From assembly GCA_023101885.1 (NCBI GenBank), contig JALPQD010000007.1:995741-1059740 (forward strand): a stretch of DNA of 64,000 bases, read 5' to 3'. The translations under genes and the position numbers were made by a program. Numbering within the stretch: the first letter of the stretch is position 1; each line of letters begins with the position of its first letter. Positions 10,522 through 22,444 of this stretch are shown here, one piece after another. Under the pieces are notes generated by a model that did no database searches, had not been told where the DNA came from, and saw only the letters and a list, made by a program, of their open reading frames with translations. This stretch comes from Typhlomys cinereus. Its lineage: Eukaryota > Chordata > Mammalia > Rodentia > Platacanthomyidae.

Positions 10522-11900
10522 AGTGGCTTTCATAAGCCTATTATTTAGCTCATAGGTTTTGGTGATATTATACTTTCCTTTTGTCCTCCTGGATCTGCTT
10601 GCTCTTTTCTTCAAGCTTGAGTATCTTTTCTAGCATTTTTTAAAGGCCTAGTTTGGTGGTCACTAAGGCTTCAACTTGTCTTTATGGTGGAAAATTTTTC
10701 TTTCACCCTTGATTATGACTGTTAATTTTGCTGGGTATATCATCCTGGGTTGACATTTTTGCTCATTCAATATTTGAAGTACATCTGTCCAAGCTCTTTT
10801 GCTTTTACTGTTTCCATTGAAAAATCATTTGTTATTTTAATAGGTTTACCTTTAAAAGTGACTTGTTTTTTTTTTCTCTTGAAGCTCTCTCTTGTGTGTA
10901 GTGTTTTGACTTATTTGCCATAGCGAGTTTCTATGTTGGTCATATCTGTTTGGAGTGTGATATGCCTCTTGTATTTGGATGGGCCTCTCTTTCTTTAGAT
11001 GTGGAAAGTTTTATTTTATGATAATTTGAAAAATTTCTTTAGGTGTGCTATTTTGGGATTCTTTTTCTGGTACTCCATGAATGCACTTGTTAGGCTTCTT
11101 CAAGGTGTCTCATAACTCTTGAATATTCCTCTCAAGTATCTTTTTGTCTTTAACAACGTCTTTGAACTGGTTTGCTCTTCCATTTTGTCTTAAGATCTGA
11201 TATTCTATTTTCTGCTTTGTTAGTTCTGCAGATAAGACTCTCTGTTGAGCTCTGGGTTGAAGATAACTTGTCTTATAGTTTAAATTTAATCTCTGTTTAA
11301 GATTGTTTTAACTTCTCTATGCCTATTTTTTGTTTCTTCATCTTCTTTTCTCTTCTCATCCAAGTGCCTGTTAGGTTCTTGTTCAATCTGTTTGATGCAG
11401 TTATTTAACTTTTCACGGACTTCCCCTTTCATTGTTTTGATCATAGTAAAGATCAAGCTTTGGAAATCATTATCTTGGGTATCTTTCTTGGCTGTTTTGT
11501 TCTGGATGGATTCCATCATTATGGGGTTGATGCTTTTGTAGGAGATTGGTTTTCTTGGTTTTTGTTTCTCATGGATTTGTGCTGGGACCTGACATATTTT
11601 TCTTTTTATCTCTTATGTCCTTCTTGATGTTTTTGGCTGAAATGAATTAGACAGTGTTACTACACTTGAACAGTTACTGCTAGTGTTTGCCTTAGAATTG
11701 GATATGCCTGTCTGGTGTTGGTGCTGTTCCCTAGATGAGGCTATTTGATTGTTAGTATATCAATTAAAATGGGATTAGTAGGCAGGAATTGAAGATCAGT
11801 ATAGTAGTGCACTTTTTATGTTTACTTCCTTGGCGATGTGTGAGGGTCAATGGTATAGTCCCTGAAGTTTCATGGGTTTTTGGGCGGGCTATATGGTGAT
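10522..11900 (-). mobile_element. LINE-1, right part (ORF1/inter-ORF region) of the interrupted - strand L1
   Basis: Continues the L1 of 4711-6240 after the 4.27-kb insertion. The closest internal parallel is 36000-37090. The - strand frame at 11286-11519 is rich in Lys, Glu and Gln (KGEVREKLNNCIKQIEQ) and looks like the coiled coil of L1 ORF1. The right boundary is uncertain. Confidence 0.75.
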
Positions 11901-12767
11901 GTTAAATTATGGTGACTAACAATCGAGAGTAATAGGAAGGTAAAAAGGGTTTACTTATCTTAGAGCTGGATGCAAAAATTCTCTCCCTTTTGATGGGATT
12001 GTTTTAAAAGTCCTCAGATGTATGGTATTGGTCTTTTCTCTGGACTCTGTTGAATTCTGAGGAGCAAGGAGTCAGAAGGAGGCAAGAGATGATGAAGACA
12101 GACACATGACCTCATTTTGTTTGTGCATAAGATTTTTGCAGAATAAACATAAAAAGCTGACCTTTGAGTATATGAAGTGCACAATAACTGCAAAGTAATA
12201 TAGTAAGGATTCCTGTCTCAGATTGTATATCCGATATTAGTTTATTGAGTGATCATTTACCTAACACGTCATAAAAGTTGAGGGTAAAGACAAATGTTTC
12301 ATAGGTAATGATTTTTTTATCAGATTGATATTCCTCCCTTTGTTTTAACAGCAAGAGTTGAATCTGTGCAGAACTTACCTAGTTTCATTCCATATTGTCT
12401 ACTGTGAAGACAAGGCTTTGGCAAATCTGGTGGTGCTAGTTTCTTTTCTTTTCAATGATGTAAGATCCTGATCATCTCTTCTGAAATCTTACCCTGAACC
12501 CAGTACAATGTTTTCTTTTCATCCCAAGTCTAGAAATTTCTCATACCTCTTAGTCCTACTAAACAAGTGTTCTTTTTATTACTTCTCACATAAGCATCTG
12601 TGATCCAACATTATGGACAAATTCACAGTCAGTCACTATAATTAAAATTGTGAAAACTCTACAGAATATATTCTTCTCATTAAATACCTTGAGAGCTGAT
12701 ATAAGAATTTGACTCAACACCTGTGTCTTAAATCTCTTTAAGCTATGATTTTGTTGCTGCACCTCAG
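11901..12767. other. No recognised feature (possible V2R upstream intron)
   Basis: AT-rich, no long frame and no clear repeat recognised. Directly precedes the V2R exon-3 remnant, so it may be former intron. V2R exons 1 and 2 were not found. Confidence 0.4.
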
Positions 12768-13570
12768 GTTACCTATGGACGATATGATCCCATGCTGAGT
12801 GACAAAGGCCAGTTCCCATCACTCTATCAGATGGCTTCCAGGAACAGCGCTGAAGCTTAAGGTATTGTCTCCTTGTTGCTGCACTTTAGATGGAGCTTGG
12901 TGGCACTTGTGTCTGATGACATGAGGGAGAGCAGTTTCTTCAGGACCTGAAGGCAGAGATGATAAGAAAAGATATCTGTGAGGCCTTCACAAGAAAACTC
13001 CCTGCTACTAGGAATTTCTGTCTGTCATGGTAGGGAATTTGAACAGGGATTCATATGAAACAAGGAACATAGTCTCTGGTGATGGTGATCACCTCCAGAT
13101 TTTGACACTGGCAGCAGAGTTCTTCTCAGCCAGAGGCAAGGTATGGATCATGGGAAACCTCCACTCTTCAGGGTGGAAGAGCAAATTCCATCAGTGGGTG
13201 CATGTATGGAAATTTTTGGTAAAACCCTTTTACTTTCACCCCAGAAGATATCTATCCCTGGTTTCAAACACTTCTTCAAGACACTTAAGCCTTCCCAATA
13301 CCCATAGAACACATATTTCCATAAATATTGGATTGACAAATTTGAATGTTCACCTTCTGGAGTATTTTGTGGGGAAAAATTCACTATGCCCATCAAATGC
13401 TTCCTGAGAATTTATGCCAGAATGAAGTGGCATGATGAGAATGTGAGTCGAGCTATTACATCCACAGTGCTGTCTATGCAGTGGCCCATGCTCTCCATGA
13501 AATTCTTGTGGAGAAAACAGAAATGGCAACACCTGAATGTACAGAACACCTTTGGCTGCTCCCTTGGCAG
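12768..13570 (+). pseudogene. V2R exon 3 remnant (ligand-binding domain)
   Basis: A good acceptor (cacctcag) precedes VTYGRYDPMLSDKGQFPSLY, the standard start of V2R exon 3. Further on, in shifting frames, come a LLHFRWSLVAL stretch (12887-12925) and an AVYAVAHALHEILVEKTE block (about 13465-13525). The exon ends at LLPWQ before a gtaaac donor at 13571. At least three frameshifts or stops are needed to follow it. Length (803 bp) matches a normal V2R exon 3. Confidence 0.85.
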
Positions 13571-13814
13571 GTAAACCTCCTTCATAAGCAGGAAAAGCAT
13601 TGACCAAATTGATGGTACTCATGGGGATTTGAATGAAGCAAATTTTATGATGTGTTTTTCATTGATCAATTAGAGAATTAGGCACACTGGAAAAGTGTGA
13701 TTTCCAACCAATTTTATATTTAATTGCCTTCATTCTTTAGGCGACATTATGATTGTGGGTTTCAGCTTCAAGAAATAGAAACTACAGCAGAGTAAGAGTG
13801 CATAAGATGAAGTG

Positions 13815-14077
13815 TTGGGGCTGGAGAGGTGGCTCAGAGGTTAAGCCTCTGCCTTGCAGGCGGAAGGTCCTGAGTTCGGATCCTAGACCCCACGTATAGA
13901 CGCCAGGCAGAAACAGGGGCGGCCTGCGCTTCTGGTCCTGGTAGGGCGGAGCCTGTGAATCCCAGGGCAGAGTAAACAGGAGGTGGAGGCGGTCCATAGT
14001 GGTTCCCGAGTTCGTGTACACACACGCGCACACACACACACAATTGAATAAAACAATAATAATAATAAATTAAAAAA
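13815..14077 (+). mobile_element. tRNA-derived SINE with (AC)n tail, 20-bp TSD
   Basis: Head ttggggctggagaggtggct, B box gagttcggatcc, (AC)n at about 14017-14041 and A-rich end. Flanked by agagtgcat(a/g)agatgaagtg (13795-13814 and 14078-14097, one mismatch). One of the best preserved copies in the window. Confidence 0.95.
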
Positions 14078-14239
14078 AGAGTGCATGAGATGAAGTGCTT
14101 TCACATTCAGCTAATGAGAACTGAAGTTTAAAAATTAAATTTATCCTTTCCTCTGTAATGAATTTAAGTCCCCCAAACTAACAAAAATATGGACATAAGT
14201 ACCATGCATCATGCCAGAAGTTGCTACATCTCTCTCTAC

Positions 14240-14345
14240 ATATATATATGTGTGTGTGTGTGTGTACACATTTATATAGTGCATGTGTGGATAGATAGAT
14301 AAGATACATAGATAGATAGCTACATAGATATATGTAGATATAGAT
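14240..14345. repeat. (TG)n and (GATA)n-like microsatellites
   Basis: tatatatatgtgtgtgtgtg around 14240-14265, then imperfect gatagata repeats to about 14340. Confidence 0.8.
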
Positions 14346-14724
14346 TCTGTGAGTCCAATCCTCCATGAAATGATTTTGGTATGTAATATATATTTAAGAA
14401 AATATCTTAAATGTCAGAGAAATTTTTTTAGATATAAGTACTTTTACTATTATATAAACATAAAATTTGTGCTATCACTTTATAGTCTAAGAACACAGGT
14501 AGTTCACATAAGATTAGCATATCTCCTTCAGGTAATAAAGATAAACATGTAGTATGTAACCAAGCCATATTTAGACTATTTTATCCCTTCATAGAACATA
14601 CTCATGAGCCCTATTTTTCAGATACAAAACACACATACACTAATATATGTATATCAGTAATGTCAAAAACATTATATAAATTTGATGCACAATGTAACTG
14701 AGAAGCAAAATATCTGCAGAATTG

Positions 14725-14950
14725 CACAGAGGAGATGATTCAGGGATAAAACCTTTGCCTCATAAACAAAATGACTTGAGTTCATATACCCAGATCCCTC
14801 ATAAAAATTGTGCTGGGTGACCTGTAATTCTGTCCCCGGAAAGCAGAGTCTGAAAAAACCCAGAGCGAAACAATGAGGTAGAGCAATCCAGTATGATTCC
14901 CGATAACACCCCCATATCTCTACAGTCTCACACACACAGTGAAAAAGAGA
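14725..14950 (+). mobile_element. Old, diverged tRNA-derived SINE
   Basis: Same layout as the young SINEs (gaggagatgattcagggat, then gacttgagttcatatacccag, then cccagagc, then a short cacacacac tail), but with many substitutions. Confidence 0.65.
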
Positions 14951-15192
14951 GAGAACTACATATTGACAGAAGCAAAAAATAATCTATAGGATTGTATAAT
15001 TTTGTGAGTTTGAAAACATACATGCGCTTGTGCTAATGTCATTGAAAATAAAAAGTCTGAACACATCCTTCAATGACAAAGTATGTTTAAAGTATGTGAA
15101 TAAACTCCTATGTAGTTTCAAACTACTGTTTGAGGTCAGTTTTCCACAAACTAAACAAACTAAAGCCATTCTTTCCAACCCTCACATTTTCT

Positions 15193-15486
15193 TTTTTTTT
15201 AATTTTTTTATTTATTCAGTTATGCGTGTGTACATGCGTGTGTATGTGTGCATATGTGTGTGTGTGTGTGTTTAACCACGGGCGAATTCGGGAACCACCA
15301 TGGACTGCCTCCACCTCCTCCTTGTTTACTCTGCCCCTGAGATTCACAGGTTCTGCTCTACCAGTACCAGAAACGCAGGCTGCCCCCGCTTCTGCCCGGC
15401 GTCTATACGTGGGTTATAAGGATCCGAACTCAGGACCTTCCACCTGCAAGGCAGAGGCTTAATCCCTGAGCCGCCTCTCCAGCCCC
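15193..15486 (-). mobile_element. tRNA-derived SINE with (AC)n tail, 18-bp TSD
   Basis: Reverse copy of the same young family, ending ccgcctctccagcccc on +. Flanked by ccaaccctcacattttct (15175-15192 and 15487-15504, exact). Confidence 0.95.
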
Positions 15487-15759
15487 CCAACCCTCACATT
15501 TTCTAACAAGAATTTTCATGGGGTGACTTAAGTCCATTGCACTTCCTAGGAAAGCACTGTTCCAAATAACAAAGTTCCCATTGCTTGAGTGATTGAAGTC
15601 ACTCTTGCATTAATTTCGGGAGAGAAGAGTTTACCTCATTTGAAACTATGTGAAGACAATTACATTATTATGCAAATTGAAACCTCCTCCAATTAGGACA
15701 TAGGAGAATAGGGAGCCAGATGCTCAATTCCAATGTGCCCCCCAGCTCCATCCATTTCT

Positions 15760-15975
15760 GAGGAAAACCCAATTTACAACACAGCTAGAGAACCTGTGAA
15801 CTTTGAGGAGAACAGAAACAGAATTACATGGAAAGTATGATACAGAACATTGTACTATTCGATAGCCATGAGCTGTTTGGTTAAAGTAGGAGAGTTTGTC
15901 ACCAAGAATCCCCACACTTAAAGTTTTTTCATCAATGAGAGATGATAAAATGGCCAAATTCATTCATACAGGTAT
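15760..15975 (+). pseudogene. Probable V2R exon 4 remnant
   Basis: Reads PVNFEENRNRIT, a gap with a shift, then VKVGEFVTKNPHT and a degenerate FFINE stretch. This follows the usual V2R exon-4 pattern (PVNxxxR, FP.GLxLKVKVGxFxP, FxLxE). It lies in the right order between exons 3 and 5. Stops and at least one frameshift are present; boundaries are approximate. Confidence 0.55.
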
Positions 15976-17206
15976 GAGTTCATTTCCACATTAAATGCAT
16001 GGAGAAATACCTGAATACATTCCTGAAACATATTTATATAATTTCTTTTTTCAAATCTAAATTCATTTTCCCATTATTGTCTTTACATGATGATATTGTA
16101 TATAAAATGCCTTAGATATGTGTATACACATATGTACAGACACACATGCATAGTCTTGTCTACCACACAAAAAGCGAACAGCTTTGTATAAAATTTTGAA
16201 TCTGTGTGCATTTATTCAAAGCCTTGAATGAATAAAATAGCTTGAATGAATTTTTGTGCAATAATATTTCTCTTTGTATTCAGATTAGAGATACTATTTT
16301 TTAATTCAGCTTAAACAGAAGCAGATTGTGGGTTTTTGTAAGGCATTGCTTCTTGAAAATATTTTTCATTGTCATTTGGATATTGTTGTGTGATGCTTTT
16401 TCCTGGCACGGTGCCACACAAGCATCTTTTCACCTCAGATAGGAAACCAATAGCAAAACAAAAAGCAATACACTAAATTCAGGTGGATGATAAATGATAT
16501 TACTAGGGTTACTTACAGGAATACAGGTGATGATGTACTTACAGAAACAAGAATGAATTATTAGAATTTGTATTACTGCCAACTCACAAAAAATTGTAAC
16601 ACTGAAACTCTATGCCTGACTTGAAGCCAAAACAAAGTATCTATTCTCTGCACTCCTGGTAGGTGCAGAGAAGCACTGTGGTTAGAAATGAAAAGGGAAG
16701 AAGAGATAAAATCAGTTAACCAGCATTAGACAACTAAGTAGCATGGATAAGGAGACATGGGAAGAAATCATGATTGTCTGATCCCTTATATAAAATTTCG
16801 GTTAAAACTGCACATCATAGTAGACTGGTAGCTGACAGAAATTCAGAATAATTATGGGGGGATATATGGGGTGAAGTTGTTCAGGTTCAGTCTAACCATT
16901 TCTTTTGTAGAAATATGAATCTAAAATTCTGGCTTGCTTCAATAACAGTGGCAGACTATAGGTAATAAACAACAAACACTAAAAAAAAAGCTAAGAAAAA
17001 GTGTTCTTCTTCACCATTCAAAAGAGTTTGAGATATTCATTCATGCTAATATAAAATAATTTTCACATATGACACAACTGAGAGATCACATGATGCACAA
17101 TAATATATACAATATTTATTATTTATCCACATTTATAGCCATCCCCAAATTTTAACACTCTAAAGCATATGCAAAATTTTTACCACTGTTTTCATTTTCT
17201 CCTCAG
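15976..17206. other. V2R intron-like sequence, no feature recognised
   Basis: AT-rich, with no long frame and no recognised repeat apart from short simple sequence. Confidence 0.4.
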
Positions 17207-17340
17207 ACTCCTCAGTCTGTGTGTAGCTCAAGTTGTGATCCAGGATTCAGAAAAATTCCACAAGAAGGAAAGCCTGTCTGCTGTTTCTCTTGTGATTTTT
17301 GCCCAGAGACACATTTCCAACTAGACAGTAGAAATATGGA
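17207..17340 (+). pseudogene. V2R exon 5 remnant (cysteine-rich domain)
   Basis: Acceptor ttttctcctcag is followed by TPQSVCSSSCDPGFRKIPQ and then GKPVCCFSCDFCPE. This is the conserved cysteine-rich linker joining the Venus-flytrap domain to the membrane domain. All expected cysteines of this stretch are present. A stop follows near 17328, where V2Rs normally continue to the exon end. Confidence 0.85.
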
Positions 17341-17872
17341 AAGAACATATGACGTGTTCCCTCAAATTATTCAATTCAAGAGGTGAAAATAAAGACAAAA
17401 TTAATGATAGCACACTGCACTTCTACTTCTAGTGTTTACACTCACTTATTTTTCTTATGGTCTACTTTTGTAGTCTCTCTTGTTTCACACAAAGTGTCAA
17501 CCTTAACTATATGTCAACTGCATTCATGATTATAGTGGTTGATATCTCAGTTCGAGTTATTGACTTGACACTTGAAAGTTGAGTCTTTAGACACATCTAT
17601 GAGGAATCATACAGTTCAGGCAGACCATGGAAGAAGCATGTAGGAGATTTTCTTTTTTTTTTTTTTAACTCCAGATGTCCCATAACTCTAAAATCTGCTT
17701 CTATCTCAGGACCCTTGTATTGTTAAGTGGTGTCTCCATTTTCCTTGTGGCTTATGGTTTGGTGATCTTAGGACATAGTAAGCATGGTCTTACACAGGGT
17801 GTTCTTGTTTTTCAGGTTCTCATATGAAGTGTTTTTACTGACCTGACTATATACCTGATACACTCTTTTTTT
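17341..17872. other. No recognised feature (V2R intron)
   Basis: AT-rich intron-like sequence, with a T-run at about 17652-17667. Confidence 0.4.
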
Positions 17873-18567
17873 TATTAATACATTTTTATTATTATTTCAG
17901 CTCATACAAACTTAATAGGTACACCAGTTTCCTCCCTCCCTCCTCCTCCCCCCGAACCCCCTACTCCCCCTTCCCTCACTCCTCCCTCCCTATCCCCCAG
18001 TGCCTCCCGCCCCAATTCCCAGAGAGTCCTTTCTTGTGCATGCCTGACTCTCCTCTGGGCCCTCCTCTCCGATGACGTACAAGGACCCAGTGGCATTTCC
18101 CTGAACCCTTGCCCGTGTTCCCCTTAAGCATAGGAACACTGCTGTGGCTGCCAATCCCTTGCCTCCAAGGATCTTGGTGCCTTTAGCAGATGCTAGACTT
18201 TGGAAGGTCAATAGTGTGTTGGATATTGCGCAGAGCATGCAAAGTCCAATTATGATTGCTTCGGCCCTAACTTGTGTGGAGTACCTTGCAAATCATTGCT
18301 CCTCCCATCCATTTTCTCTTACACTCTCTCTGCCCCCTCTTCCGCAAATTTCCCTGAGCTTCAGGATGGGGAGAGATTAGTCTGGCCTAGTTCTAGGTGG
18401 TTGATATAGGGTCTCTGCAGTTCTGGATTGTGGTTTGTTGATTTTCTTTTGAAGTTTTGCAGCTCCTGCAACTTAATGGGATAGTTGATGTACAAGGACC
18501 CAGTGGCATTTCCCTGAACCCTTGCCCGTGTTCCCCTTAAGCATAGGAATACTGCTGTGGCTGCCCA
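17873..18567 (-). mobile_element. LINE-1 3'UTR fragment, partly rearranged
   Basis: T-rich start (poly-A on -), then cagctcatacaaacttaata and the C-rich tract typical of the L1 3'UTRs at 8431, 20188 and 62956. 18490-18567 repeats, in the same orientation, the block also found at 18074-18150 (gtacaaggacccagtggcat). The copy therefore carries a local duplication. 5'-truncated within the 3'UTR. Confidence 0.85.
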
Positions 18568-18884
18568 CAGTTGGTGGGTCTCTTTGAGTAATAGGATAAT
18601 GTGAAGAAAGTTGGTTTACATTTTGGCAGATTAGTAAGATAGACAGCCATATTAGCCTTTACCCCTCTCTCAGCTCTTGAATGTGCACATGCTGTAGCCA
18701 GTTCCCTTAGTTTGACAAGGATACTATCCTGCAGAAATGGACCACAACCTGAAATTGAAAGTCAATAAAATTGCCTTCCTTCCCTTAATAATTTGGGTCA
18801 ATTTGGCAGATAGCACTCAGTAATGACAACATTCTTCAGTAAAGTAGAAATGAGTAAATTTAACAATTGAAATCTGACTCTTAC
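18568..18884. other. No recognised feature
   Basis: About 300 bp between the L1 fragment and V2R exon 6. Nothing identified. Confidence 0.4.
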
Positions 18885-20152
18885 TCATTCCACAAATGCA
18901 CAGGGATATATCCAGTAGCCAATTCAAGAGCATCCAAACAGTGACAGAAACTAGTGCCTGCCCAAGAAGATTCTCTGGGGATGGCTCTGGAGACTATGGC
19001 TCTTAATTTCTCTATGATCACAGGTGTGGTTTGGGGGTTACTTGTGAAATACAGAGACACATCAATTGTGAAGGCAAATAACCAGACTCTTGTTGGGCCA
19101 GCCCAGGACAGATGGTGCTGGGAGGAAGCGAGCAGGGCATAATCAAGCACTTGGGACCTAAGATGGCGCTGGGAAATAGTGTGCTAGGTGTAATCCTGTT
19201 TGCATCACAGGGAGCCCTGATTGGTTCAAAGGAGTTCTATACACCTGTAGCCTATGTGCTGTGCTGGCCATTAATGTGATTGGCCTCTTTGGTGCCTTGT
19301 GGTCTCTTGTCTTTATGAACTGCTGCACCACCCAAAACAAACTGAGTTCCTGCCTCGACTTGACTCCCTGTTGCATCTGAATGTTTTCAGAGGAGGAGAA
19401 TGGACGGTCAGCATGCTCACCCTTCTCCATTCAGTCAGCCAAGAGCTGGCGACAGGAGTCTGAACCCCACATCATCTCAGCTGCATCCTGCTCATTTCCC
19501 TCCTCCTCTGTTTCCTCTGTGCCTTGCTCTTCATTGGTTGCCCTAACATGTCCACCTGCATCCACCAGCAAGTAACATTTGCACTTGTATTCACTGTGTC
19601 TGGTTCCACTATTTTTGCCAAAACCATTACTGTCATCCTGGCCTTTAAGTTCATGAAACCATGAGGTGGCTGCTGGCCTCAGGAGCCTCTAACACCATCA
19701 TCCCCATCTGTTCCCTGATATCACTCATTATCTGCAGAGTCTGGCTGAGAACATCTCCTCCCTTTGTTGACACGGATGCACACATGAAACAAAACCAGGG
19801 TTCTCTGGCCCTAGGGACCTTCACTGTGGCTTTCCTGGCCAGAAATCTGCCTGACACCTTCAATGAAGCCAAGTTCCTGACCTTCAGCAAGCTGGTGTTC
19901 TGCAATGTTTGTGTCACCTTCCTCCCTCTCTACCCCAGCAATAAGGGAAAGGTCATAGTGCTTGTGGAGGTCTTCTCCATCTTGGCCTCCGGTACAGGGT
20001 TCCTCATCTGTATCTTTTTCCCTAATAGCTACATTATTCTTTTAAGATCTGAAAAGAACTCTTTGCAAATACTAAAAAACAGGAAACATTCTATAGACAT
20101 AGTCAATGTGATGTTTCAGCCTATTAAATGTCAGTCAAATTTTAAAAATTAA
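18885..20152 (+). pseudogene. V2R exon 6 remnant (seven-transmembrane domain), LTR-interrupted
   Basis: Before the LTR: EDSLGMALETMALNFS (TM1) and VKANNQTL (first intracellular loop). After it: ISLLLCFLCALLFIG (TM2), TIFAKTITVILAFK (TM3), a stop (tga at about 19664), then NTIIPICSLISLI (TM4), TSPPFVD, FTVAFLARNLPDTFNEAKFL (TM6 start) and GKVIVLVEVFSILASG (TM7). The stretch between DAHM and GSLAL is missing, about 25-27 residues that normally include the HGHIIIVCNKGS loop and part of TM5. The protein ends near 20152. Beyond doubt a V2R, and non-functional. Confidence 0.92.
19091..19471 (+). mobile_element. Solo IAP/ERVK-like LTR inside V2R exon 6
   Basis: 381 bp beginning tgttgggccagccc and ending gaaccccaca. 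It interrupts the codons for the first intracellular loop/TM2 boundary of the V2R. Flanks gactct (19085-19090) and tcatct (19472-19477) are a degraded 6-bp duplication. It shares the start tgttgggc and the (c)aaa/gatggcgctg block with the LTR at 42073-42496. Confidence 0.8.
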
Positions 20153-20309
20153 AATAATTAAAATATTTAAATGTTTTTTCTTTGAATTCTTTTTTTTTTA
20201 TTTCTTTATTCCACTCATACAAAGTTAATAAGTACCCCATTCCCGTCCCTCCTTCCACTCCTTCCTGGAAACTCTTGTTCCCTCCCCCATTTTTCCTTTC
20301 CTTTCCCCC

Positions 20310-22444
20310 TGTAACAGTCACTGTTAACTATTGCTGTGAGAGAACACCCAAAGTCAAGCAACTTAAGGGTGAAAGAGAGATTTATTCTGCTTACGGTTCC
20401 AGAGGGAAGGTACAGTCTCTGAAAGCAGAGGCAGCATGGCTAGCTGGTCAAAACTGGAGGAGGCTAAGTTACTGCAGACATCTTGGGTGCTGAGAGCTGC
20501 AGAATGCTTCCTACAAAGGCAGACTTCTCCTGGAGGTAGACCACTTGTGTCTGCCTTCCTCCAGCAAGGCTTCACCTCTCAAGGTTGCCAAACACATGAC
20601 ACTGTAGGGGACACATTTAAAACCATGACATTCCACCCCTGGCCCCCAAAAGCTCATTGTCATCTCATTATGCAAACCACACTCAGTCCAACTTTAAAAG
20701 TCTTCATAGACTACATCAGTAGTCCCAACACAGTCCAAAAGTCCAAAGTCCAAAGCCTCCTGTAAAATCAAAACACAAGTTACATACTTCCAACATACAA
20801 TGGAGTCGGGGCATATCCAGGAAAGATCAGTCCATTACAAGACTGAAAACCAGTGGACAAACCCCAAATCTTGTAGCTCCAAATTCAACAGGTGAGCCTC
20901 TTATTGAAATCATCTCAGTTCCAAAGGGCTTTGGTTCCATCCCTCCAATGCAGCTGCCCATAGAATACGTTGCTCTCTTGAGCTGACTCCTTCCAGGGTA
21001 TAAAGCTCTCCTTGGCAGGTGTCCCACATTGTCTCTGGCATCACTAACATCTTTACTTCTCAATGGCAAATGAGGCTTGAACTCCACAGCACAAACTGTC
21101 CATCTTGGGTCTCTACACTGTAGACTTCCTGCCATGTGCTGCCTGGCTTCCATCATTTTTCGAAATCTTGGAGGACTCCATGATCTCCTTCCTCTTGCAT
21201 CCTTGATGACTCTAAAACCAGAATCATGTGGACAACTTTACCAAAACTGGACCCCTTGAACCACACAGCTGATTCTGCTTCTGTATGTTGACCATCTCTT
21301 TTACTCCTAGGCAGTTGCTTTGTAAGAGAAACCAACTTTTGCTTTGGAACTCCACCCTTTAGCTCCAATCTTCTGAAAGGATTTGAAATCTTATGAGTGG
21401 GAGCCTTCCCTAAGAATCTTGCCCTCAAGCTAAGGCCTCTCCTATTATTCAAATTGGGAGCACCCTTTGATTTACAAATGGAGCTAATCTCTTTAACAGC
21501 CATTTTGTTCCCTGTTTCTTCCTGGTTCAACTCTTTAAGTTTGGCTTTGTATCTTTCATCATTAGATCTTACAGTTTTTCCTTCTTCCAGGCTGATTCTT
21601 TGCTCTTTTTCATAATTTTGAAGACAACTAAAAAGTAGTCACATCACATTATAGGCAAGACTATACTGCTTTGAAATTTCCTCTGCCAAGCACTCCAGCT
21701 TAACTTCAGGCGAGCTTTCTGGATGAGGGCAAAACTTCACTAAACTCTCGGCAACACATGGCTCCATATGTCACTCGTCCAATTGCAAACACAGCCTATG
21801 TTCCCCTCTGGACCATCAAAAGCTGGGCTTCCACTGCCTGCATCTCTCACAGCATTGCTCTATTCTGAGTTCTCAAGAGAAAGGCCCATTTGGCCCCATC
21901 GCCAAGATGCAAAGACTTTCCCAGCACAAAATCCCAAAGTTCTCCATATTTCTTCCAACAAATAGTTCCAAAAGCACACTAGCCACATCACAGCATTGGC
22001 CATACTGCTGGGTATCAACTTCTCTCAGCTTCACAAACAACTTCACTTTGTGGTACCAGCTGTTCTTAATCTCACAGCAATATCCCACTAACCGGTACCA
22101 ATTTCTGTAACAGTTATTCTTAACTATTGCTGTGAGAGAACACCCAAGGTCAAGCAACTTAAGGGAGAAAGGGAGATTTATTCTTCTTACAGTTCCAAAA
22201 GGAAGGTACAGTCTCTTAAAGCAGAGGCAGCATGGCTAGATGGCCAAAGCTGGAGGAGGCTAAGTCACTGCAGACATCTTGGGAGCTGAGAGCTGCAGAA
22301 TGCTTGCTGCAAAGATAGACTTCTCCTGGAAGCAGGATAGGACTAATCCACCTCAAGGCCCCACTTGTGTCTGCCTTCCTCCAGAAAGGCTCCACCTCTC
22401 AAGGTACTTTGCAAAACACATGAGACACATTTCAAACCATGACA
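20310..22444 (-). mobile_element. MaLR/ERVL-like non-autonomous LTR retrotransposon, copy 2
   Basis: LTRs at 20310-20635 and 22106-22444 (tgtaacagt(c/t)a start, accatgaca end). On -, the 5' LTR end is followed at once by a primer-site-like TTGGTACCGGTTAGTGGG (about 22086-22103). The internal 1.47 kb aligns along its whole length with 2889-4351. A purine-rich tract on - abuts the 3' LTR at 20636. The element interrupts the L1 3'UTR; flanks ccccc and tcccc are a near-match 5-bp duplication. Confidence 0.82.

Larger units (their letters stand above)
12768..20152 (+). pseudogene. Vomeronasal type-2 receptor (V2R) pseudogene, exons 3-6
   Basis: Four exon remnants lie in the correct order on +: part of the extracellular ligand-binding domain (12768-13570, and probably 15760-15975), the cysteine-rich linker (17207-17340) and the seven-transmembrane exon (about 18885-20152). 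V2Rs are family C GPCRs of vomeronasal sensory neurons that detect peptide pheromones. This copy is dead: stops and frameshifts in exons 3 and 6, a solo LTR inserted in the transmembrane exon, and a deletion of about 25-27 residues around a transmembrane segment. SINEs interrupt the introns. Exons 1 and 2 and the signal peptide are not visible. Class C assignment is firm; the subfamily is not determined. Confidence 0.88.

Noticed and set aside
10232..10614. Cys/Val-rich frames over (AC)n tails (also at 13834, 15030, 24639, 47620)
   Set aside because: They translate SINE bodies and dinucleotide repeats.
13834..13880. tRNA-like A and B boxes
   Set aside because: These belong to the SINE head. 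No cloverleaf with intact acceptor stem is present, so no tRNA gene is called.
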